A stretch of DNA of 64,000 bases from Pyrus communis (lineage: Eukaryota; Streptophyta; Magnoliopsida; Rosales; Rosaceae). Within the stretch, counting starts at the first letter, position 1. Every line of letters begins with the position of its first letter. The stretch spans positions 1,493,001-1,557,000 of the forward strand of contig NC_084809.1 in NCBI RefSeq assembly GCF_963583255.1, read 5' to 3'. The notes below the pieces were generated by a model that saw nothing but the letters and a program-made list of their open reading frames with translations, was not told the origin of the DNA and did no database searches. The translations under genes and the position numbers were made by a program. Shown piece by piece: positions 54,140-64,000 of this stretch.

Positions 54140-57100
54140 CTAGGTACCTAGAAAGACACATTGCTTTCGGGCATGCTCGGGTACCAGTTTGGACAGAAGC
54201 TCGAGAGTTGCTCCTTTCAGCTCTGCATAATCAATCATCATTTGAAGCACGCAATATCAGCAGCATGTTATGTACATGGACAGGCATATGCAATCACAGA
54301 AACGAAGAACAAACCTTGGGGCTTGAAGTTGAAGAGCGGAGGCAAAGGGCGTCCATTAGGAAGACGAGTACTAGGATCACGGAGTTGGTCAAAAAATGGG
54401 TGGACAAGGACCTCGAGCTGCCAAAATAAACAATTACAGTTGATACTTTGATATTTAAAACAGACATAAAATAGTTCATTACACGGAGACAACGTGATTT
54501 GCATTTCTTATTAATAGAAATGGAGGTCCACCGTAACTTTCTTGATTATGATTCTCTGTAGTTACTATATTATAGACCCACAAGAATTGAAGTTCAAGGG
54601 AACAAAAAGTTGAACATTCAGTATCTGTTCGGAAAGGATGGGGTGAAGGGAGAGAGAAGATATGAGAAGAACTAAATCCTCACTCCTCATACTTTTACAG
54701 TTTGCGTATGACAACTTTGAAAGAAAATGGCTACTTACAGCAGTGAATCTTAGGCTTGGAGAATATTGAAGCAGTCTTGACACAAGATCTACTGCTTCTG
54801 GAGGCATGCGCTTGTGGAATATCTGCACGCAAAGAAGATAATAAGAACGAAAATAGCATGCAAAAGTATCACAGAAGAAATGAAAAATTCTCTCAACTAG
54901 GAACTAGAAACTCACTTTGTGCCAAGGGTGAGCCTTGATTTGTGGGAATTTGAATTCTGTATAATTCGGGTTCATACATTTGATTTCCTCACGAGTTGGT
55001 GTGCCCAGTACCTAATTACATAGAAGCAATGCTAATTCAGTTCACATTGCATAAGGTAATTGATCACATGATAGATACATACTTTCCACCGTGCACAAGG
55101 TCACAAGAACTTTACCTTAATAATCTCAACAAGCTGATCAACTCCACTTTCACCTGGGAAGAGAGGCTACAGCATCGAGGATCGCCATTAACAAAGAGGG
55201 CAAAAAACAACCAAATGTGAATTCATCTTTGGCTAAAAACTAAGAGAATAGGTAGAACTTTTTATACAGTATAGACTACCTGTCCAAGAAGCAGTTCAGC
55301 AAGAACACAACCTACAGACCATATGTCAATGGCAGTAGTGTATTCAGTTGCTCCAAATATGAGTTCAGGTGCTCGATAATAACGAGAGCAAATATATGAT
55401 ATGTTTGGTTCGCCTTTGACCTGTCATGGATAATGATAGAAATGGGTCAACGACACTTAGCGTCATCTGCATAAGCATGAAAAAGAAAACAAGTACAGTA
55501 ATGCATTCAAAATTGTATTGGGGATGGGGATTTATGAAATCATAGATGCGTTGTATATTGCTCTGAAACTAATAAATGTCTACACTAAGATATAAGACTC
55601 TAGAAGAAGAGAATACCAGGACTTTTGCACTTCCAAAATCACAGAGCTTAACTTGATGAGTATGGGGATTAACCTGAAACAACAAATTGTAGCGGAAATA
55701 CAATTAAGCATAAAAGAAGTAATATAAAAAAAGGTAAAAAAAAGAATAGAGATTCAGGTACAAACCAAGAGATTCTGCGGCTTAATGTCTCTGTGGCATA
55801 CTCCAATGCCTCCATGAATATATGCCAGAGCTCGACAAATCTGACAAAAATGAAAATCGAGCAAAATAAAGTTACCAAAAGAACTTTTAATCGTTGACTC
55901 TAAGACTTATTGATATTTCCAGAAAACCCCAACAGCTTTGTCATACATGTTTACTCCTAGAATAACTTTTGCACTAAAAATATTTTTCTATTTAGTTTCT
56001 GACCTTTCAAATGAAGTTTTCTTCAAGTGAGGACTACAAATTGAATAATTAGAAGAAGACTAAGATAAAGGTGGATTACAATAAAACTACAGCCATTAAT
56101 ACAGATAGTCCAAAGAAGAGCAACTACCTGATAAGTATACAGTTTCACATATAGCATAGGCATCCTCTGATTGGCCTTGCTATAGTGTTTTGACACACGA
56201 TAAACAGTCTCGGGTACATATTCAAGCACGAGATTTAGATAGAGCTCATCCTTATCCGTTGTAGAAAAGAAACAATGTTTGAGTGACACAACATTAGGAT
56301 GGTCAAGAAGACGCATTGTTTGCAATTCTCTGTTCTTGTATCTCTTGTCTTGCAAAACCTTCTTGATTGCAACAGTTTCTCCAGTTTCTAGGCATTTAGC
56401 CTACAAAGTGATATGTGAAATTCAAGATGGGTTAGCCTTCCTATTATAAAAGTTTCTTTCTCTTCATAATAACTAGCTTAGAAACTGTAATGCAGACATT
56501 ACCTGAAATACAATACCAAATGAGCCTTGTCCAACAACACGCTCTGCCATGTAACTTATGGTCTGCACAATGAATCAGAGAGGATTTAATACTAAGAGCT
56601 TCGACATGTCAGATATGAGTTTGAGATACTTTAACTTAAATATATAACCGACACTATTAAATATATCAAGTTTCTAGCATGATGTAGTATTTTAACTTGT
56701 AAGGACACAAAAATTGAAACACTCCTGTTTGAGGTTAAACAAATACTGAGTTGTGAGACCTTCTATGCCCTTTGGTTTTAAGTTAAATTCATCTGTTTGT
56801 TGAAACTTAGATATTCTGCGCTGACCATGGCCAGCCAAAATGAATGCCTAACTGGGAGTTTATGAGCACATGGTTTCTGTATATATCACATCAGTAACAG
56901 AAGTTGAGGTTCCAACCCAAAACCAATTGGAAACGTGGGAGTGGCATCTCCTTATAAGCCTATGCAAGGTTCCCTCGGCATTCCCATGTGCGACAACTCT
57001 TCACCTCCACACATGGCCCTCGCGTGTGGCTACACTGTAAGCCAAACACATGGAAAACACATATTGGGTGACCTGCTTTAATACCGCTAAGGAAGTTGAG

Positions 57101-57690
57101 GTTCCATCCCGAAACCAAATGGCAACGGGTGGAGGAGCCCAACTCCCTATAAGCCTATGAAAGGTTCCTTAACTTTCCGTCCTCAAAAACACCATATGCT
57201 ACGAGTTCAACAGCTAAAATATCCAAAATAGTCCTAAAATTACTCCCCGCGATAAAAGCAAAGAACATCCTTGAATTCATGTCATAAAGTAATGCAATTT
57301 AACCATTCCTTAGTTCTACATCTTAACCAGAAGCAATTCAACTACGATTACAAAAGTCAGCACAATGCACCTGCTTCGGCTGACCATTTCGACCACCGAT
57401 CGTAGTAACAATAATGTGCCCCGTTTCAGTTCCATTCCCATTCACCACAGCTGCTTCTATTTCCTAACAAAAAAGAAACAAACTTTAAACACCAAAATAA
57501 AATCACAAACAAATATACATATATACATATAGAAAAATACAGAAAAACAATAATTCAACAATAAATAACCAACCTTTTCATCTTTGATCTTCATGTCATT
57601 AATCTCCTCCGGCAACTTATCAGCAAACATCGCGCTGCCGCCCGGATTTTTAACCGCCGAAGCAGCAGGTGCCGTACCAGCTGAAGCCAT
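54140..57690 (-). CDS. GSK3/shaggy-related protein kinase, alpha/gamma/epsilon (group I) type
   Basis: Cytosolic/nuclear Ser/Thr kinase; plant relatives act in brassinosteroid, stress and redox signalling. Twelve exons in transcript order: 57690-57574, 57463-57371, 56562-56503, 56400-56128, 55840-55766, 55673-55617, 55420-55280, 55166-55116, 55011-54916, 54822-54739, 54417-54315 and 54222-54140. They total 1233 nt, 410 residues, the normal length. Landmarks are the glycine loop VVGQGSFG (79-86), VAIKK (about 100-104), HRDIKPQN (197-204), DFGSAK (218-223), activation-loop [17 protein letters not shown] with Tyr234, and the TREE motif in [17 protein letters not shown]. All catalytic residues are intact. 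Less usual positions are [17 protein letters not shown] and the C-terminal CVFLGT. The 5'UTR is spliced (donor near 57797). Group assignment is from motif memory. Confidence 0.95.
56885..57175. repeat. Dispersed repeat fragment in a GSK3 intron
   Basis: Two imperfect copies of 'gaagttgaggttcca(a/t)ccc ... ccttataagcctatg' at about 56900 and 57100 surround sequence with 'gtgcgacaactcttcac'. It is related to the sequence at 61190-61460 and looks like part of a retrotransposon end. Confidence 0.55.
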
Positions 57691-57943
57691 ATGTATCTTC
57701 TACTCTGTAAACCAAAAGGCTCACGCTTTCAACGTCTACGGGAGCTACTGAACTTTATAATCTGAAATCTCGAAGAACAAAAATCAGAAATCAGAACCTG
57801 TTTGGTTCCCGAGAAAATTACAGCTGAAGCCTGAAACCAAACCTTTCGAACTGCAAGTCGCTCGCATTCTGCATTCGCAAGCTCGCCGATCCGAAAAACT
57901 CGAAGACTGAGGAGCTGGGCGAGAGAGAAACCCTAGAGATTTT

Positions 57944-57960
57944 AGAGAGAGAGAGAGAGA
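57944..57960 (-). repeat. (GA)n microsatellite, CT in the GSK3 leader
   Basis: A GA run on the + strand in the first, non-coding exon of the kinase gene; the transcript would carry a CU tract. Confidence 0.8.
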
Positions 57961-58201
57961 TTGGTGTTCGCAGTTTCAGAGACGTTTTCTTTGCGAGTGT
58001 TGACTGAGGGAGACCCCTTGGATCCTCTGTGCTTTTCTGATTTCTGAACAAACAGTGGCGGGACCCAACCGGTTTTATCAAATCTAGTTATGAACTAGTT
58101 GATGTCCATTGCTTTGAGAACTGAATTTAACACGTGGCGGTGAGCTGGACGATTTGCTGACTTGGCGTGTGTGCGTGTACACAATAGTGTAGTCTTGGGG
58201 A

Positions 58202-58398
58202 AGGATTTGGATCCTCTCATGAGCAAAGGAGATAGAGCATCCTGACCCAAATACACGGACTGTTGGATTTTGATCCAACTGCTATAATTATTATAATTTT
58301 TAGATGGATCCCCTATTTGCTACCGTTGGATCAAAATCCAACAACCCGTGTGTTTGAGTCAGGAGGATCTGTCTTCCTTGCTTAGGAGAGGATCCAAA
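58202..58398. mobile_element. MITE with about 76-bp terminal inverted repeats
   Basis: Left end 'ggatttggatcctctcatga' through 'ttggattttgatccaac' is inverted at the right end ('gttggatcaaaatccaac' through 'gagaggatccaaatt'). Fragments of the same element continue downstream to 58680. Confidence 0.85.
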
Positions 58399-58680
58399 TT
58401 TTAATGACACAGATTTCCTGATTTGGTCCTTGCTTAGGAGAGGATCCAAATTTCAATGGCACAAATTCCTTGATTTGGTGGATTAGGAGGAATAGATTCG
58501 GAGAGGATCTTCATCTATAATTATTATAACTTTTAGATAACCCGTGTGTTTGGGTCAGGAGGATCCGTCTCCCTTGCTTAGGAGAGGATCCAAATTTCAA
58601 TGGCACACTCCCTTGCTTAGGAGAGGATCCAAATTTCAATGGCACAGATCCGAAGAGGATCTTCATCCATATTGGTTCTT
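58379..58680. repeat. Repeated MITE end fragments
   Basis: The block 'cttgcttaggagaggatcc' followed by 'aaattt(c/t)aatg(g/a)caca' occurs four times, near 58379, 58431, 58577 and 58614. These are tandemly multiplied right ends of the adjacent MITE, with part of its interior near 58520-58575. Confidence 0.85.
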
Positions 58681-58723
58681 TGGTCCATGTACGAACACAT
58701 GAACATTGATATGTTAATCTTTT

Positions 58724-58924
58724 ATTTTTTTTTAAGGACAACTAGTGGCAAGTCACGGTTATCAACCATTTTCGGAGCCCGGGAAGACTCACATAGGTAT
58801 TTTAGCCTCCTCTGGCCACAAGTTTGGTACCATCAGTGGGTTTCGAACTCAAGACCTCCAATTTTTAATTTCAATGAAGCCTCGTAATCTGTCATTTACC
58901 ACTGAGTCACCAGCTCGTGGTTAA
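58724..58924 (-). mobile_element. tRNA-derived SINE with 11-bp target duplication
   Basis: 'gttaatctttt' flanks the insert at 58713-58723 and 58925-58935. On the minus strand it has a box-A-like 'tgactcagtggt', a box-B-like 'gagttcgaaaccc', and a terminal A tract. This is the organisation of a Pol III SINE and is a different family from the one at 38545. Confidence 0.85.
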
Positions 58925-58949
58925 GTTAATCTTTTTTTTTGGTAATATT

Positions 58950-60437
58950 AAGGGTTGGATGCATCTAGGCCTGACAAAAAGGTTGTGTTTGTTGTATTTG
59001 TATTATTTTCATGTCATACTCATTATCTTCATGAATCGTGTCGTGTCAAACTCGTTATCTTAACGAGTTCTTAATAGATGACTCGATAACGACACGACTC
59101 GTCAATATATCGTATTGTTTCGTGTCAGGTTAACAGGTCATGCAAGAAATTGTTATGCCTAATGTATAAATATGGAAAACGATATCTTATTAGGTTCTTA
59201 ATGGGTGATCCAATAATAATCTGACTCGTTAACAAATTTTTAATAAGTTGACTAGAAATCTGTTATTTTCATATCATACATATTAATTAATAGATCGTGT
59301 AAAAAGTTATCGACATTAGGCTCAAGAAATTATTGGGTGCAGTTCTGGTTGCATAAGTTTAAGATTTAGCAACAACCTTTGAGATTGATCTAACGGCAAT
59401 ACTACTGATGTGTAAATAACGTGTGCTTATTGGAATGTGCACTAGAGACCCGTTGTCGTTGTTTGAATACGGGCTCAGCAACATGCTACTGCAAGCCCAC
59501 TAATTCCCCGTCCAATTAGCCCAATACGAATGTAGAAAGCCCAAATGCTATCCTGTTTCTTTTATCACTGTTTGATTTTTTTTGGTCGAATATCATTGTT
59601 TGATTGTTTGATTTTTTTTTTTTTTTTTTTAAGGAAAACTAATGAAATGGCTTGAAAATTATCAATGATAAGGACAAAATAAAGGGTAAAGTGAATAGTA
59701 CTATGATTGATTTTTTAGTGTAAAAATATGATTTTTCGTTAAAGTGAACAGTACCGTAGACTTTTCATTAAAACTCTTTTTATTTTTTAGGTCATGTGCA
59801 TGGTTTGCATAGGACTCGGAAAGGGATTTGAACAACGTAAATGATGATATTCAATCGTGTTAACAATGTCCATATTCAACGGATATTTTTTTGATATGTT
59901 GTTGATATTGTGTCAATATTATTAATATGTATGACGTTAATATTCGGTATAAATTTGTCATCTATTTTGTGTGAGTTGCTCTTTCTATTTCTGCACAACC
60001 CATGCGCACGACCCACATTTTATCAAAATTCTGATAAATAAACTGTTATCGAAAATGACATTGCCCCTCTTGAAGGGGGTCATTATTTTTCCAAAAAAAA
60101 ATATTATAAATATTCGTTTAATTCACTGCTCAAACTCGAGTTTATAGAAGCAAGAGAAAGAAAACATTGAATTTGTAATTCAAAAGCAACTAATTGTATA
60201 TAATATATCACAAATTTTGTATCTTGTAAATTACGACTCCTTGTAATCATCATTGAACTTGATAATTTATTGCGTGACCCGTTAATCTGATAAGAATATG
60301 ACTCGTTATCGGGTTCTGTTAAGCATTCCATTAACAAGTTTGATACAACATAATTGATCATTAAGATAATGGATATGACAAGAAAACGGTACAAAAACGA
60401 TAAACATGATCCGTTTGCTAGGCCTAATCAACACCCT
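58950..60437. mobile_element. About 1.5-kb element with long diverged terminal inverted repeats
   Basis: The left ~215 bp ('agggttggatgcatctaggc', then 'cttatc' and 'aactcgttatc') match the reverse complement of the right end, which terminates 'gctaggcctaatcaacaccc'. No transposase frame is visible. No convincing target duplication was found, so the outer limits are approximate. A MITE-like sequence is nested at 59632-59785. Confidence 0.7.
59632..59785. mobile_element. Nested MITE-like sequence
   Basis: Starts 'aaggaaaactaatgaaat' and ends 'cttttcattaaaactctttt', short inverted ends around 'cgttaaagtgaacagtacc'. A related fragment lies at 22500-22590. Confidence 0.6.
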
Positions 60438-60832
60438 ATAGTCTTATTCTGCTTATCATAAACAAATTATTAAAAACATAATTAAGCTTATGAGACGGCG
60501 TGATCAGTGTAACCTTGATACCATTCGTGCACGAGCAAGCTATTTAGCTAGAGTAGTCTGTTTTCAATTCAAACATTGCGTCTTCTACCAGCAAAGTTTA
60601 ATATTTGCTAATTTTATATTGCTGATGAAGTGACCTTAAGCAGCCACAATGTACACTTTCATCACGGAATTAAGGAGCAAAATCGTAATTTCAGGTATGG
60701 GAACCAAGACAGTTTATGAATCTTAGATATGCTATGAGTCGTATTTCGGTGATTTCGTAACACCGTCACAAGCATCATTTTACTATACGCTCATGTTATA
60801 GCACGTGACCTATTATCTGAAGTCTTTATTAA

Positions 60833-61210
60833 AAATTCTTAATTATGCGATATAAAATGACCTGAAGTCCTTATTAAAAGAAGCATTTTTATTGTGTTTC
60901 TTTCATGAAACACTTAAAGTATTTTTTCAAGAAGCACTTGCATGTTTACTAAAAAAAATTTATATGTTTTTAATTGAAGAATCAAGATTTCATCATAAAA
61001 TCAATTTGAAAATGTTTGACTTAGAAAGTTAAAAGTTCTTAATTATGCGGTATAAAATGACTTGAAGTCCTTCTTAAAAGAAACACTTTCAGTGTGTTTC
61101 TTTCATGAAACACTTTAAGTGTTTTCCAAGAAGTGCTTGCACGTTTACGAAATTTTTTGATATGTTTCTAATTAAAGAAAATCGAGGTTCTATCATAAAA
61201 TCAATTAGCA
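60833..61210. repeat. About 199-bp tandem duplication
   Basis: The unit starting 'ttcttaattatgcg(a/g)tata' occurs at 60836 and 61034. Both copies contain 'gtgtttctttcatgaaacac' and 'ataaaatcaatt', with scattered differences. Confidence 0.85.
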
Positions 61211-61460
61211 ATATGGTGAGTAGTCCACCTATTTACATGCAGATGCAAGGTCTCTTCCCTGATGTGGGATTGAACGCTCAACACCTTCTCTCACGTGTGA
61301 TTAATTTTCAAGCATAACATGTCGCCAACACAAATCGGGTGACATAAAGCACGTGTGACCTTTGAGCTTCACACGCGGGACAACCTACTCTAATACTATA
61401 AAGAAGTTGAGATTTCACCATAAAACTAATTCGCAATGTAGAAAGTAGCCTAACTACTCA
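61190..61460. repeat. Dispersed repeat fragment related to the GSK3 intron repeat
   Basis: Contains 'gaagttgagatttcacc', 'gggacaacctactctaatac' and 'aatcgggtgaca', matching elements in 56885-57175. Probably a retrotransposon end fragment. Confidence 0.5.
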
Positions 61461-61482
61461 TAAGCACATACAAAATGCCCTT

Positions 61483-61640
61483 TTTTTTTTTTTTTTTTTT
61501 TTTTAAGTGATAGCGTTAGTAGGTTAAAATGTTAAATATTAAGAGGAGAAGAACGATGGAGATTGAACCATTCAAAGTGCATAATCATTACTGCTTTCCG
61601 CTCTGCATAAGCCTTTACTGAAAACGTCTTATGAGCAAAA
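61483..61640 (-). mobile_element. Possible SINE (poly-T tract with box-B-like site)
   Basis: A run of about 30 T, then on the minus strand a box-B-like 'ggttcaatctcc' about 100 bp upstream of the A tail. No target duplication was found, so this call is weaker than the other two SINEs. Confidence 0.45.
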
Positions 61641-64000
61641 ACTGTTATTTAAAGAAGCGGAACCAAAAGACCCAGTACCTATACTAACCCGTCTAGTGAA
61701 ATCGGTTTTACTTATGATCAATAGGGTTGGCTCAAAAAAAGGAACCAAGTCGCAGGGAAAGGCATGAACATATGATGATGAAGTTTACTACGTAGTGTTG
61801 TGTTGATATAGATATACCAATCCCAAAAGCAATGCAACTGATTCAACGGTTTTGTCATGAACGATAATATCATTCACATGCATGCATGATTGATGATGCA
61901 ACGCACGTCACCTTCGCCCCCAGATTTTTCTAGAACTTTAGCATATTACAATTAATCCGTGTGTTTTCTGTATTTATGAAAATTACAACCACTATTAGGC
62001 CAAAGAAAAAATAAAATAAAATTCACAAGTCAATAATTGTGCCATGTCCTCTGCCGCTTTTATTGGCTTCCAAGAGAATTTTAATGCGTTCTGTGATACC
62101 CTGCATGCATGTCAGAAATTTTCTTTTCTAAAAAGAAGATTAATTGTAACTTCGTCATAATAATTTATTATTTAAAAGATATAAAAGACTTGCAAAGACA
62201 TGTTAGAATTTTCGAGTCCACAAGGGCTTAAATCTGATTTTTCCCATCTGCTTAAGTCTAATTTTGATATGAAAAGATATCATGCGGTAGATTGATGGTG
62301 ATATAATGTTATACGATGGTGCTGCATGACAGTTGTGATCTGGAATTTTCTTTGATACGTGCCATTCCAAATCGAAATCCTAAATCCTGATTAGCTGTTT
62401 GATACGATTGAGTATTATTTATTTATTAAGAGGAAGTCGTAGTGCTGCAAATCTTGTTTAAATTACTTTTTCTAAAACTCAACCCTAGAATATCCACAAA
62501 GTTCATGAGAAACTATGAACACGTTTCTAACTTAAATAATCCACTCATGTTCTTATCGATTCCAATTCAATGTATATGTTTGCATATATTCCACCAAGGT
62601 TCATGACTATTAATTCCTTTCAATTTAACTAATTATTGAGAGATTCGATCACAGCAAAATAAGAAACATAAAGAAACTAAACGTTTACATAATAGACAAT
62701 TTCACATTGTCATTACACATTATTATGTGTCCACATGTCATAATTTTATAGGTAGTTATAAGTGACATGTAAGAATTGATGGTAAAAAGACTAATTTGTT
62801 TGCCCTTGAATTTGATAGAATAGTGGACGGAATCTAACTACAAGGAGTTAATTGGCACATTTCAAATAGTTCAAGAGGTTAATTTATCAAAAAGAAAAAA
62901 AAGTCCAGGAGGTCAATTTCAACTGAAGTAATATTTTAGGGGGTCAAATGGCAGTTTACCCTTATATTTATGTGCAACTTCATTTTCTTTTCTGGGTAAA
63001 AGAAGAAAACTTTCAAGCCAAACAGTGAAAATCAGCCATGTAGTATTGTTTACCCTTGTATTATGTGTATGTGTGTGCGCGCGCGCGCGGGGGCGTGTAT
63101 AAGGCTATTGACATGAGTCAACATGCTCGCTCAAAAGCTGTTAGCATATGTTGGTCGATAGCCATGCAATATGACTTAGCAACTAACCTCATGTCTAACA
63201 AGACTCAATGAAATATTAATATGCACACTATCTATTCGTCCAAAAAATTTTGCTTTACCGACCTTCCAATCCTCTAAATCCGTCATTGCTGTATGTAGGT
63301 AGTAAAATGGCGAACATAATTATTTTTTTTATTTCTTTTTATACAAGCAAATACTAAAGAAACATAGAGCCATAACTTCTGATGGAAGAACGAATGTTCT
63401 TGATCAATAGAACTAGTATACGTTGATAACAAAAAAAAATAATATTCAAATAATATAAGATCATGAGTGCAAAGATGTGGCATCCTCCCAGCTATGCTAC
63501 CATGCTTAATTCAAACGACAAAGTTAGGAAAAGATGAGAGCAATTTAAATTAATTTTTTAAAGGAATAATTGCTAGAAATATAATGTTCAAGCTGTTTGA
63601 CATGAAATGTTAGGTCAGCGTATATTCGATCTGGTGGGCCGGCCTTCTGAGTTTTCTTGCTGTTTGAGTATGTTTTGTTGTTAGGGTAAAGCTAAAGCAT
63701 GTCATGTGAGTTCTCCGGTTGATTTAACTAGAAAAGAATTTGATGGGGGAGTTAATGACAATAATAATCCAAAAATCCGAATAAAATTATATTGAGAATA
63801 TGAATCTAACATCGGAAAAAAAGGATCTTACATGTGCATATATGTAATTGAGCTACTTCTAATATATTGTCGATTGGTTTTATAGTGGAACTTTCATTTT
63901 TTCATAGTACCAGAGTATACTGTCTTATGTGTAAAGTTCAACAACTACACGTGTTCTACATCATTTGATTTTTGTTATCCACGTATTAGATTTGAAAGCT
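61641..64000. other. Intergenic, no gene seen
   Basis: AT-rich DNA without credible coding sequence. A (GT)n(GC)n microsatellite lies at about 63065-63092. About 62820-62960 ('aggaggtcaatttcaactg', 'gggggtcaaatggcag') resembles a common plant repeat, by memory only. Confidence 0.5.

Noticed and set aside
57818..58081. 87-codon frame upstream of the GSK3 ATG
   Set aside because: Corresponds to the transcribed leader with its CT tract; no domain is seen, and the conserved kinase start is at 57690.

Overview
The window is nuclear DNA from a flowering plant, most probably a eudicot of the rose family (apple/pear type). The genes are intron-rich with GT-AG junctions, the intergenic DNA is AT-rich, and it is full of short inverted-repeat MITEs and tRNA-derived SINEs. 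The family assignment is inference: it rests on repeats that resemble common Rosaceae ones from memory, not on a search. No bacterial, viral or CRISPR-like element is visible.

Eleven protein-coding genes can be read. Ten multi-exon genes were reconstructed by joining exons at splice sites, and every model gives an open frame whose total length is a multiple of three. In order: a MER3/HFM1-type meiotic DNA helicase (+, 2051-9344); a 3.7-kb composite tandem-repeat block (9.6-13.3 kb); a small intronless CLE-type secreted peptide gene (-, 16355-16690); plastid/mitochondrial NADP-isocitrate dehydrogenase (+, 18414-21775); a class I glutaredoxin (+, 23354-24784); a rolling-stone-like membrane protein (-, 25053-26916); the tRNA m1A58 methyltransferase catalytic subunit TRM61 (+, 28485-29965); a plastid phosphoenolpyruvate/phosphate translocator (+, 30595-33106); an R2R3-MYB of the MYB98/115/118 type (-, 34488-37822); a WW-domain DEAD-box helicase of the RH14/DRH1 type (-, 41247-45944); the de novo DNA methyltransferase DRM2 (-, 47852-51723); and a GSK3/shaggy kinase (-, 54140-57690). 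That is twelve loci if the short CLE gene is counted.

These are ordinary dispersed plant genes and do not form an operon or a single pathway. The glutaredoxin and rolling-stone-like genes converge, with 268 bp between their stop codons. The rolling-stone-like gene and TRM61 diverge from a short shared promoter region. From 58.1 kb to the end there is no convincing gene; this part holds nested MITEs, a SINE, a 1.5-kb element with long inverted ends, and duplicated repeat fragments.

The observations most worth following are: the divergent CLE peptide; a duplicated 15-residue motif in the MER3 C-terminal tail; a 41-bp retroposon remnant with an exact 18-bp target duplication starting 15 bp after the DRM2 stop codon; a perfect 32-bp palindrome upstream of DRM2; the composite satellite-like block; and a MITE with an exact 9-bp target duplication.
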